From the NCBI GenBank assembly GCA_027493675.1, contig JAOSKI010000016.1:1-32059 (forward strand): a stretch of DNA of 32,059 nucleotides, read 5' to 3'. Origin of the DNA: Microthrixaceae bacterium. GTDB lineage: Bacteria > Actinomycetota > Acidimicrobiia > Acidimicrobiales > Microtrichaceae. Position 1 is the stretch's first letter. Every line of letters begins with the position of its first letter. Made by a program: the position numbers and the translations under genes. Below, piece after piece: positions 19,245-28,282 of this stretch. The notes beneath the pieces were generated by a model. It was not told the DNA's origin. It was given only the letters and a program-made list of their open reading frames with translations, and made no database searches.

Positions 19245-20485
19245 GCACGGTCGCGGTGGTGGCGCTCGGCAAGATCGGCCTACCGCTGGCGGTTGCGATC
19301 GCGGAAGGCGGACACCAGGTCATCGGTGCCGATACCCTCCTCATCGGTCGTCGGGAAGGTGTCGGCAGGCATCCCGCCGTTCCCCAACGAAGCGGGCCTC
19401 GACAGGCGGCTCGACGCAGTCGTCCGAAGCAGGGCACTGGTCGCCACCACCGACACGGCCCAGGCGTCCGCGGGTAGCTCCGTGGTCGTCATCGTGGTGC
19501 CACTGCTCGTCGACGACGAGGCCGATCCGGACTTCACCGCGATCGATGCGGCGACCGCCTGCGCGGGCTCGGGCCTCCAACCAGGACTCTCGTGGTGTAC
19601 GAGACCACGCTCCCCGTCAGGACCACTCGTGAGCGGTTCGCACCTGCGCTCCGCGGACGCCTCGGGTCTGTCGTTGGGCACCGATCTGTTCGTCGCCCAC
19701 AGCCCTGAGCGGGTGTTCAGCGGCCGCGTGTTCGCGGACCTGAGTCGGTACCCGAAGCTGGTCGGAGGCGTCGATGCGACCAGCGGCACCTCGCGCCGTG
19801 GAGCTTCTACGAGTCGTTCCTGCACTTCGACGACCGCAGCGACCTCGAACGCCCCAACGGCGTGTGGGACCTGGGCAGTTCGGACGCGGCCGAGATGGCG
19901 AAGCTCGCCGAGACCACCTACCGGGACCTGAACATCGCCTATGCCAACCAACTGGCTCTGGGGGCGGAGTCGTTGGGCATCGACGTGTACCGGGTGATCG
20001 AAGCATGCAACAGCCAACCCTTCAGTCACATCCACACACCCGGCATCGCGGTCGGGGGCACTGCATACCGGTCTATCCGCACCTGCTGACCCGGAGCGTG
20101 CCCGAGGTGTCACTGGCACAGGCCGGAAGGCATGTAGAACGCGGGGGATGCCCGAGATCGCGGCGGAGCAGGTCGGTAAGGCCCTCGGAGGACTCGACTC
20201 GGCGCCAAGGTGACGATCCTCGGGCTCTCGTTTCGTGGTGGCGTGAAGGAGCACGGGTTCTCGGGGACGCTGGTTCTCGCATCGCTGTTCGATGCCGCGG
20301 GGGCGACGACGACCGTGGTCGATCCGCTGTACGGACCCGACGGGCTGATCAACTTGGGACTTCGACCTCACGAACCCGGCAGCAGCACCGATGCAGTCAT
20401 GCTCCAGGCCGCGCACGGCGAGTTCCGAGACGCCTCCTCCGAGCAGTTCCCCGGGTGTCGAGTCGTCTACGACGGTCGGGGTTAG
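19241..20485 (+). CDS. wbpA: UDP-GlcNAc 6-dehydrogenase (WbpA-like)
   Basis: NAD-dependent enzyme predicted to oxidise UDP-GlcNAc to UDP-GlcNAc uronic acid, the entry step of the diamino-uronate pathway. It opens with VALGKIGLPLAVAIAEGGHQ. FVAHSPERVFSGRVFADLSR, YPKLVGGVD, AEMAKLAETTYRDLNIAYAN and ACNSQPFSHIHTPGIAVGG follow, as in the UDP-glucose/UDP-GlcNAc dehydrogenase family. The catalytic Cys motif GHCIPVYPHLL appears only when a five-G run (20054-20058) is read as six. The end has VTILGLSFRGGVKEHGFS. About four slips occur (near 19350, 19590, 19795 and 20058). The ATG overlaps the wbpB stop. A spacer of 52 bases follows before the next gene, the first real gap in the operon. Confidence 0.83.
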
Positions 20486-20537
20486 CTGCAGCGGAGGCTC
20501 TGGCCGGGACGTTGTTCCTACGACTGGGGAATCAGCC

Positions 20538-21517
20538 ATGACCACTCGAGTTCAGTTCCCAGGCGCGCCTTGGTCACCGGGGGTGCCGGCTTCATCGGCA
20601 GCCATCTCGTCGACGGCCTTCTCAACGCGGGAACGGAGCACGTCACCGTCGTCGATACCTTCTTCTTGGGCAGCGAGGCGAACCTACGCACAGCGGGCCG
20701 GCGATCCACTGGCACTCTCAGCATCTACCGGGAGGACGCCGGCGACCACGTCCTGATGTCCGAGATCCTCGACATCGAGAAGCCCGAGGTCGTGTTCAAC
20801 CTCGCCACGAAGGCACTCCTGTACTCCTTCCTCAATCCGAGCGGCGCCTGCCAGGTGAACCTCAGCATCGCGCTCACGCTCTGCGAGCTTCTCCGCAAGG
20901 GCGCTTCGACCGCCTGGTGCACGTGTCCAGTTCCGAGGTCTACGGCACCGCGCGCTATGTGCCGATGGACGAGGATCACCCGCTGCTGGCCGAGACCACC
21001 TACGCGGCCGGGAAGGCGGCAGCGGATCTCGCCGTGGCATCGTACGTTCGGATGTTCGATCTGGACGTGGTCACGGTCCGTCCCTTCAACAACTACGGGC
21101 CACGCCAGAACGAAGGGCTGTTCCGCAGCAGTCGTCCCACTGACGATCAAGCGGATACTCGCGAACGAGCAACCGGTGGTCGAAGGAGACGGAACGCAGA
21201 CCCGCGATCTCATCTACGTCGAGGACACCGTGCGCGCCCTCGTCGCTGCGGCGACCACGCCTGAGGCACGAGGGTTGACCATGAACGTCGCCAGCGGAAT
21301 CGAGACCCGGATCGGGGACCTGGTCGAGCGCATCTGCAAGGTGATGGGCTGGACCGGCGGAATACGCACCGACGATCGCCGGCGCGCCGACGTACACCGC
21401 CACATGGCAGACGTTGCCCTGGCCTCCGCGATGCTCGGAGAACTGTCCACGACCTCTCTCGACGAGGGCCTGGAACGGACCGTCGACTGGTACAGGCGCC
21501 AGGGATCCGAAGCGTGA
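20538..21517 (+). CDS. NAD-dependent SDR, probable NDP-sugar 4,6-dehydratase
   Basis: Extended short-chain dehydrogenase acting on a nucleotide sugar. A slip near 20565 hides ALVTGGAGFIGSHLVDGLL, the NAD-binding GxxGxxG. VFNLATKALLYSFLNPSGAC and HVSSSEVYGTARYVPMDEDH follow, then TTYAAGKAAADLAVASYVRM with the YxxxK pair. The Ser-Glu in SSSEVYG favours a 4,6-dehydratase over a simple 4-epimerase, where the Glu is usually absent; this is inference. TVRPFNNYGPRQNEG and GDGTQTRDLIYVEDTVRALV complete the fold. Slips also lie near 20910 and 21130. The stop overlaps the next aminotransferase by 4 bases. A dehydratase followed by an aminotransferase and a formyltransferase is the usual set for a 4-formamido-4,6-dideoxyhexose. 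Confidence 0.76.
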
Positions 21518-22625
21518 TCCCGCTCGTTCGCCCCGGACCTCGGCTTCGCCGAGGTTGCCGACGACATCGAGCGGATCATCGCCTCAGGGATCCTCACCAA
21601 CGGCGAGTGCGTCCAGGAGTTCGAGTCGGCGTTCGCTGGGTGCGTCGGTGCCGCGCATGCGGTGGCTACGACATCGGCCACCAGTGCCATGCACCTCGCG
21701 TTGGTTGCCCACGGCATCGGGCTCGGGGACGAAGTCCTCGTTTCGGACTTCACGTTTCCGGCCACCGGGAACGTCGTGGTGTCGGTTGGAGCGATCCCGG
21801 TGCTGGTGGATACCACCGCCGACTTCGTTCTGCCTGGACCTGGAGCGGGCAAGGTCGCTCGTCACGCCCAGGACCAAGGCTCTGATCGCGGTCCATCCTT
21901 TCGGACAGCCCGTCGACCCGGATCGACTCAGGGGACTTGTGGAGGACACGGGCATCGTGTGCATCGAGGACGCCGCGTGCGCGCTCCGGAAGTTCCGTCG
22001 GTGAGAAACACTGTGGATCGGCCTTCACGGGATGCTTCTCGTTTCACCCGCGGAAGGTCGTCACCACGGGGAGGGCGGGATGCTCACCACCGACGACGTC
22101 GCTGTCGCGGAGCGAGTGCGGCGTCTGCGAAACCACGGCGGCATCCGGACAGGTCCGGCGATGACCTTCGTGGAGAACGGGTTCAACTATCGGATGGCCG
22201 AAGTCCCCGCCGCCATGGGTCTGGCCCAGCTCCGCAGGTTGGACGAGATCCTCGGGCATCGCCGGTCCGTTGCCGGCATGTACGAGAGCAGGCTCGCACA
22301 GCTTCGCCACGTCGAGTTGGTCCGAGAGCCACCAGGGCAGACGTGGTCCTTCCAGTCGTTCGTGATCATGCTCCATGCCGCGATCGATCGGAACGCAGTC
22401 ATCCAGGCGATGGCCACGCGCGGGATGGAGACGACGATCGGGACCTACGCCCTCCACGCCCAACCGGCCTTCTCCAGGTTCGGCTACGCGCCGAACAAGC
22501 TGAAGCACTCCTTTGCAGCCCAGGAGCGCTCGCTCACTCTCCCGCTGCCACCGGGCATGACCGAAGGTGACGTGGATCGGGTGGTCGGTGCGCTGGAGGA
22601 ATCGATCGCGGAGGCCGCCCGATGA
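21514..22625 (+). CDS. DegT-family 4-aminotransferase (perosamine synthase-like)
   Basis: Second PLP-dependent sugar aminotransferase of the operon. The start GTG gives VIPLVRP; an extra C in a run (21531-21534) then breaks DLGFAEVADDIERIIASGIL. AVATTSATSAMHLALVAHGI, VLVSDFTFPATGNVVVSVGA and GIVCIEDAACA follow, the last carrying the pyridine-binding Asp. The Schiff-base Lys is in CFSFHPRKVVTT, whose SFHPRK form is frequent in 4-amino-4,6-dideoxyhexose enzymes. GGMLTTDDVAVAERVRRLRN and GFNYRMAEVPAAMGLAQLRR complete it. Other slips lie near 21838 and 21995. It differs clearly from the wbpE gene (SFYPTK). It likely converts the 4-keto product of the preceding SDR to a 4-amino sugar, the substrate of the following formyltransferase. 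Confidence 0.82.
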
Positions 22626-23549
22626 CGAAGGTGGTGCTGATCGGCACCACCGATCTGACTCGTGTTGTTGCCGAGGCCCTCATGGAGCTGGCACCGATCG
22701 AGCTCGTAGGGTGCGTGTACGCGCCGAGGACGATCCGGGCCTCATACGTTCCCGATGGTCGACCCAACACGAGGCACACGGACATGGGTCGGTGGTCCGG
22801 GTCACACGGAATACCGAGCCACCAGTACACGAGCATCGACTCGCTCGCCGAGTTCCTTGAGTCCACTCCTGCGGATCTGGCTGTCGTAGCAGGGTGGTAC
22901 CACATGATTCCGAGGAGGATCGCGAGCTGTTCCGATTCGGCGCCATCGGGCTGCATGCCTCGCTGCTGCCGGAGTTCGAGGGGAGCACCGCTCAGCTGGG
23001 CGATCCTCAGCGGGTCCGGCGCGACCGGTATCAGCCTCTTCCAACTCACCGACGGGGTGGACGAGGGCCTGATCTTCGGTCAACGCTCGGTGGGGATCGG
23101 CGAGGACACGACCGTGGCCGACCTGATAAACGCAACGACATCGCTCGGCTCGGACCTGCTGCGAACCCGTCTGCCTGAGATCGCGGAAGGCCGCCTTGTG
23201 GGCGAGCCACAGACGGGGCGGCCGAGCCCACTGCACCGTGAGCGTGAGGACGGGCGTATCGTGGCGTGGGATGCCGTGGGGTACACCGCCTCATCCGTGC
23301 GTGCACCGACCCTATCCGGGCGCGTTCAGCACGTTGGATGACGAAGAGATCATCATCTGGGCCGCCGATCTCGTCCACGACCCTCCCGTCGTCCACTCGG
23401 TGCCTGGCGGGATCGCAAGGTTGCCGGGGATCGACGGTGTAGTGATCACGACCGGCTGCGGACTGGTTCTCCCTCTTGATGCCACGAACGCCGACGGTGA
23501 GGACCGGTTGGGGCTGTTGCAGCAGAGCGCGTACCGGAGGCTTCGATGA
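22622..23549 (+). CDS. Sugar N-formyltransferase
   Basis: Predicted to transfer a formyl group from 10-formyltetrahydrofolate to an amino sugar nucleotide, as ArnA, VioF or QdtF do. The N-terminal part reads MTKVVLIGTTDLTRVVAEAL, then ADLAVVAGWYHMIP. The core has IGLHASLLPEF, RGAPLSWAILSGSGATGISL and FQLTDGVDEGLIFGQRSVGI: the catalytic His (LHASLLP) and Asp (DGVDEG) are there. The canonical Asn two residues before the His is Gly. The C-terminal domain shows PYPGAFSTLDDEEIIIWAAD, like the C-terminal domain of methionyl-tRNA and ArnA formyltransferases. About four slips occur (near 22910, 22980, 23285 and 23310). It is not methionyl-tRNA formyltransferase judging by context and divergence. The ATG overlaps the aminotransferase stop. 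Confidence 0.8.
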
Positions 23550-24168
23550 CCACCGCAGTGGTCGACCTGGGAATCGGGAACATGGGGTCCGTCGCCAACA
23601 TGCTGGCCAAGCTGGGAGCAACGGTCGACCTCACCTCGGATCCGGCGAGAGTCGGCAACGCCACTCGCATAGTCCTGCCCGGTGTCGGCAACTTCGACAC
23701 CGCAACGCGCCGCCTCATGGAGCGGGATCTGGTGGGGGTACTGAACGACAGCGCCGCCGGCAGCACACCCATCCTCGGGATCTGCCTCGGAATGCAGCTG
23801 CTGGCGGAGTCGAGCGAGGAAGGATGCTCGGCTGGACTCGGATGGATACCTGGATCGGTCCGTCGGCTTCCCACCGAGGGTCCATCGGGCAAGGTGACCG
23901 TGCCACACATGGGGTGGAGCCACCTGAGGGTCCTACGGGAACATCGGATCGTCGCCGACACGAACGCTGAGAGCCGGTTCTACTTCGTTCATTCATACGT
24001 GTTCGAACCAACTGATCCCGGGGATGTCGTAGCCGTCGCCGGCCACCAGGGAATCGAGTTCGCGGCAGTGGTCGCGAGGAGAACGTGATGGGGGTCCAGT
24101 TCCATCCGGAGAAGAGCCACCGCCATGGGATGGCCGTGCTCAAGAGGTTCCTCGAGATGACCGCGTGA
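23546..24168 (+). CDS. hisH: HisH-like glutamine amidotransferase of the acetamidino pathway
   Basis: Class I glutaminase that releases ammonia from glutamine and passes it to its HisF partner. MTTAVVDLGIGNMGSVANML and RIVLPGVGNFDTATRRLMER are typical HisH. The nucleophile Cys lies in PILGICLGMQLLAESSEEG. YFVHSYVFEPTDPG and, after a missing base near 24083, VMGVQFHPEKSHRHGMAVLK give the catalytic His and Glu. The length, about 205 residues, is normal. It lies between the formyltransferase and hisF, with 4-base overlaps on both sides, and no other histidine genes are near. With HisF and WbpG homologues it forms the set known from Pseudomonas aeruginosa O-antigen loci (hisH2-hisF2-wbpG). A primary role in histidine synthesis is unlikely here. 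Confidence 0.87.
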
Positions 24169-24952
24169 GCCTCGCCCACCGGGTGATTCCGTGCCTTCTG
24201 CTGGACGGCGACCGGTTCGTGAAGACGAGGCGCTTCGCGGATGCCGGAATACGTGGGTGACCCGGTCAATGTGCTGAGCATCTTCAACTCGTTCGAGGTC
24301 GATGAGATCGTGATACTCGACATCGCCGCCGCCCGGACCCGCGATCCCCACCGATACGGGCACTCTCAGGCTGTACGCGACCGAGTGCTTCATACCGCTC
24401 GCGTACGGAGGCGGGATGACGAGCCTGACGCAGATGGAGCAGGTGTTCGCTGCAGGCTTCGAGAAAGTGGTGCTGAACACCGTCCTCCGGTCGGATCCGG
24501 CGGTGGTCGAGGCGCCGCTGGGCACTTCGGATCCCCAGGCGATCACCGCTTCGATCGACGTACGCGGAGGCGACAGCGGATCGTGGCAGGTGTGCGTCAG
24601 AGGTGGATCGGAGCCAACCGGCTCGCATCCCGTCGAGTGGGCCCGTCGGGCCGAGGAGCTCGGCGCCGGTGAGATCCTCCTGACCTCCGTGGATCGCGAG
24701 GGCACCATGAGTGGCTTCGACCCGGAGTTGTGCGCTGCGGTCAGCCAGGCCGTCGATGTGCCCGTCATTGCACACGGAGGCGCTGGAAAGCGCAAGCACC
24801 TCGCTGATCCCATCCGGCACTCGGGCGCTTCCGCAGTTGGCGCCGGTAGCCTGTTCGTGTTCCAAGGTCTCGGTCGAGGAGTCCTGATCAACTACCCGAA
24901 CAGATCACAAATCGAGCGATTGGTTGCACATGACCGACAACACCGAGGTTGA
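24165..24952 (+). CDS. hisF: HisF-like synthase subunit of the acetamidino pathway
   Basis: TIM-barrel partner of HisH that channels ammonia. The GTG start gives VSLAHRVIPCLLLDGDRFVK. True HisF has Asp in the sequence CLDV (Asp11 of the Thermotoga enzyme); here it reads CLLL, so that catalytic acid is missing, as in other surface-sugar HisF paralogues. GDPVNVLSIFNSFEVDEIVI follows an extra A at 24248. ECFIPLAYGGGMTSLTQMEQ is recovered after a slip near 24345. ITASIDVRGGDSG keeps the second HisF Asp. AEELGAGEILLTSVDREGTM and PVIAHGGAGKRKHL finish the barrel. The stop overlaps wbpG. Role inferred: ammonia delivery to the WbpG-type amidotransferase rather than imidazole glycerol phosphate synthesis. 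Confidence 0.86.
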
Positions 24953-26139
24953 CGAGAGCCCCCAGCCCAGACCGGTTCAGACCGACCAGTACCGCGAGTG
25001 CACCCGCTGCCTCTTCCATACGGGTATCCCAGGGATCTCCTTTGACGAGAGGGGCATGTGCAGCTACTGCACGCTCAGCGACTTCATGGAGCAGCAGTAC
25101 CCGACGGGTCCGGCGGGCAGGTTGCGCATCGAGGCAATGGCCGATGAGATGCGGGCGGCCGGGAATGGGAGCGAGTTCGACTGCGTGGTGGGTGTGAGCG
25201 GCGGATGTGACTCCTCGTTCCTCATCCACACGATGGTCGAGCTCGGGCTGAGGCCGCTCGCAGTGCACTTCGACAACACATGGAACTCGCCGATCGCCAC
25301 CTCGAACATCTACGCGATCCTCGACGAGCTGGAGGTGCCGCTGCAGACCTACGTGGTGGACAACAAGGAATACGACGACATCTACCGGTCGTTCATGCTG
25401 GCCGGCGTGCGAGACCTTGAAGCACCCACGGACATCGGTTTCATGGGGGTCCTATACCGCACGGCGGAGCAGCACGGCATCAAGCACATCGTCGAGGGCC
25501 ACTCGTTCAGAACCGAGGGCGTCTCGCCCACTCGGCTGGTTGTACATGGACGGTGGCTACGTTCGATCAGTTCACGCGAAGTTCGGCAGACTCCCGATGA
25601 AGACGTACCCGGGCATGGACTTCGCCCAGTTCGTGAGATGGGCTGCGTTCAGTGGCATCAAGCGGGTTCGGCCGCTCTACTGGCTGGACTACGACAAGGA
25701 GGCCACCAAACGCTTCCTGTCGGACACCTACGGCTGGGAATGGTACGGAGGCCATCACCTCGAGAACCGCTTCACCGCCTTCTACCACAGCTACTTCCTC
25801 CCACGGCGTTGGGGCATCGACATGCGTATCCTCGGCTATTCCGGCATGGTGCGCTCAAGGCAGTTGACAAGAGCCGAGGCCGAGGCCGAGATGGCCAAGC
25901 CTCCCCATCTCGACGATGAAGTCCTGGACCTCGTGAAGAAGCGACTCGGGTTCGATGCCGACGAATTCGACCGTGTCATGGCGCTCCCCAAGCACCACTA
26001 CTCGGAATTCCGGACCTACAAGAGGCGCTTCGAGCTTCTTCGTCCGTTCTTCTGGGCCCTCTACAAGATGGACCGCGTCCCGAAGAGCTTCTATGTCAAG
26101 TTCTGCCAGCGCTCGCCGGTGGTGGGACGTGATCGTTGA
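24930..26139 (+). CDS. wbpG: N-acetyl sugar amidotransferase (WbpG/PseA-like)
   Basis: PP-loop ATP pyrophosphatase that activates an acetamido group so ammonia from HisH/HisF converts it to acetamidino. The N-terminus has a likely zinc site: YRECTRCLFHTGIPGISFDE then GMCSYCTLSD (two CxxC pairs). The PP-loop is CVVGVSGGCDSSFLIHTMVE. RPLAVHFDNTWNSPIATSNI and HGIKHIVEGHSFRTEGVSP follow, then YMDGGYVRSVHAKFG after one slip near 25540. The C-terminal region has WYGGHHLENRFTAFYHSYFL. The length, about 400 residues, fits the family. ATG 24930 overlaps the hisF end; a TTG at 24924 is less likely. The substrate is probably UDP-2,3-diacetamido-2,3-dideoxyglucuronate from the wbpA-B-E-D enzymes, but a pseudaminic- or legionaminic-type role or another acylamino sugar is possible. 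Confidence 0.87.
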
Positions 26140-27402
26140 TGCCCGGTGGCGGATCGGAGCGTGCGCGGGTGGCGTTCTTCGGCAACGTCGCCAACAGCCA
26201 CTTCCGGGCAGTGAGCGCGCTGCGCACCTCCGGCCTCGATGCGCACCTGTTCATATCGGCTTCCGATGGCGAGTCGTCACGACCTGAGTCGTCCGACCCG
26301 GATCTGGCACGCGGCTACCCCGACTGGATCCACTGCGACGACTGGATCACACCGTTCAGCGTGCTGGAGACCAAGCGCGAGGATCACCAGGCAGCTCTCC
26401 GAGTTCGATGTCGTGGTCGCCAGTGGGCCGGGGCCTGTGTTCGCCCAGTTCTGCGGGCGGCCATGGGCGTTCATGGTCACCGGCGGAGACCTCACGGTCA
26501 AACCGTTCCCGCTGACCTTCCTGGACTGGTACCCGAACTGGGCCCACAGAGTGGCAGCGATGGTTGCCGGCGCCTGGCAGAGGCGGGCGAGCAGGAGAGC
26601 CACACAGGTCTGGCTGCAGCCGTTCGCTCCGATGCTCGACGCCGCCGACCGCCTGTCGATTCCACCCTCCCGACGGATGGACCGGTACTTCCCCCTGGTG
26701 GTTGACACCACCCGGTTCTCCCCCGATGCACCGGTCGGGCCCGATGCATCGTCGTTCGCAGGTTCTGCAGTCGACGGATCGGACTTCGTGGTCTTCCATC
26801 CTTCACGCTTGGTGATGGACCGCAGCGAGAAGCTCGTGCGAACCGGTCAATGGAAGGGCAACGACCGTCTGCTGCGTGGCTTCGTGGATTTCGTGCGCTG
26901 CGGCCGAGCTGAGCATCCCGTTCTCGTGATGCCGGACATCGCGCAGTCACGAGACCGTGACACCGCGAAGCGCATGGTGTCGGCTCTCGGCATCGACGAG
27001 AACGTCCGCTGGATCGTGCCGCCGGACGGCAGGTTCCTCGACAGCAACTACATGGTCGCGCTGTATCAGCATGCCGACGTCGTCTGTGACGAGTTCGGTG
27101 TCGGATGGTTCGGGTATGTGACTCTGGAGGCCATGGCCATGGGCAGGCCGGTCCTGTCGCATGTGGACACAACCGTCATGGACAAGCTGTATCCCGGCAA
27201 CCCCATCGTCACTGCACGTGAACCTCGGGAGATCGCAGTGAGGCTCCAGGAGCTGTTCGCCGACCCATGCAGGCGCACAGAGATCGGTGAGGCCGGCAGG
27301 AAGTGGGCTTTGAGGTTCCATTCCCCCGACGGTGCAGCACGGGTCTACCTCTCCTCGATCGAGGCACTGCTGGCGCATGCTCCCGACACCGAACCTGGAT
27401 GA
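26139..27402 (+). CDS. GT4-like glycosyltransferase
   Basis: Predicted retaining glycosyltransferase of the glycan operon. The N-terminal half reads ARVAFFGNVANSHFRAVSAL; a slip near 26395 follows, then FDVVVASGPGPVFAQFCGRP and WAFMVTGGDLTVKPFPLTFL. The C-terminal half has VVFHPSRLVMDRSEK, HPVLVMPDIAQSRDR and the donor-binding stretch EFGVGWFGYVTLEAMAMGRP, with the spaced Glu residues of GT4. The length is about 420 residues. The ATG (26139-26141) shares one base with the wbpG stop (TGATG). Donor and linkage are unknown; its position right after wbpG makes transfer of the amidinated uronic acid a reasonable guess. A gap of 113 bases follows. Confidence 0.78.
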
Positions 27403-27501
27403 GCTCGCTCGGGGCGGGCCTACGTCGAGCCCCGCGTGACGCTCCACCTGTGGTGCAGGTCATGTCGTCCGTGATGGGGCTACGCAGCGGAGTAGGCCCG
27501 G

Positions 27502-27507
27502 TAGTCT
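27502..27507 (+). promoter_or_regulatory. Candidate internal -10 box before the methyltransferase
   Basis: TAGTCT lies 8 bases before the ATG at 27516, the same geometry as the box at 14061. It is in the 113-base gap after the GT4 gene (27403-27515), which holds no other recognisable element. No good -35 is visible. It may give the last three or four genes their own leaderless transcript. Confidence 0.3.
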
Positions 27508-27515
27508 CGTGGCTC

Positions 27516-28282
27516 ATGGAGTCACCGCCGGAGGCGCGCGCCCGTCGCGAACGGGAGTTCCACGACGCCCGGTTCGCCGAGGGTGACGGCTGGCGCCGTT
27601 CCAGCGCGTTCCTACGCGGTCGCTCAGCCGAGTCAGCAGCGGTTCGCCCAGTGGATCCAGGAGATCCCCGCCGGCTCCAAGGTGCTAGAGCTCGGTTGTG
27701 GACCCGGCGCCGTGGCGTGGGATCTCTGGGACCGTGGCGTCGAGGTCACCGGCATCGACATCTCATCCGCAGCCATCGACACAGCTCGGTCCCGTGCCGC
27801 TGATCACGGTGTGGACCCAAGCCACTTCAGCGTCGGGAACGCCGAAGCACTTGATCACCGCGACGACTCGTTCCGACGTGGTGATCGGATCCGCGATCCT
27901 GCACCACGTCGACCTGAGATCGGCGCTGCGAGGGATCCGCCGAGTGCTGAGGCCCGACGGGCTGGGTCTGTTCCACGAACCGCTCGGTCGGAACCCGGCT
28001 ATCAACCTCTATCGCCGGCTGACGCCGACGGATCGCTCCGCCGACGAGCACCCACTGACCGTGGAGGATCTCGAGCTAGTCGAAGCGACGCTCGGCCCTG
28101 CTCGATTCGAGTACTTCCACCTGACCTCACTTGCGGCGTTGCCGCTGTTGCGCACGCGGGCCTTCGCACCGGTTCACGAACGCCTTGAGCACGTCGACAG
28201 GTGGCTGATGCAGCACATGAGCGCCTTGTCGAGCTACGCATGGGTCGTGTTGATACGAGCACGGAACGACAAGACCCGCTAG
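27516..28282 (+). CDS. SAM-dependent methyltransferase
   Basis: Class I methyltransferase, probably acting on a sugar or glycan end. It starts MESPPEARARREREFHDARF, then ALFLRG-type sequence, a slip near 27610 and QRFAQWIQEIPAGSK. The SAM-binding motif is VLELGCGPGAVAWDL, followed by VEVTGIDISSAAIDTARSRA, with Asp as the ribose ligand. After a second slip near 27880, DVVIGSAILHHVDLRSALRG and IRRVLRPDGLGLFHEP complete the fold. The C-terminal part has hydrophobic SLAALPLL and ends ARNDKTR. The length, about 255 residues, is normal. Substrate unknown; O-methylation of the glycan terminus would be a typical role. It overlaps the flippase start by about 43 bases. Confidence 0.8.

Noticed and set aside
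22622..23549. Formyltransferase as methionyl-tRNA formyltransferase (fmt)
   Set aside because: It sits in the middle of a sugar operon with 4-base overlaps to an aminotransferase and hisH, and the core motif differs from fmt (Gly for Asn).
23546..24952. hisH and hisF as part of histidine biosynthesis
   Set aside because: No other histidine genes are nearby, HisF lacks the first catalytic Asp, and the pair is coupled to a wbpG-type gene in a glycan operon.
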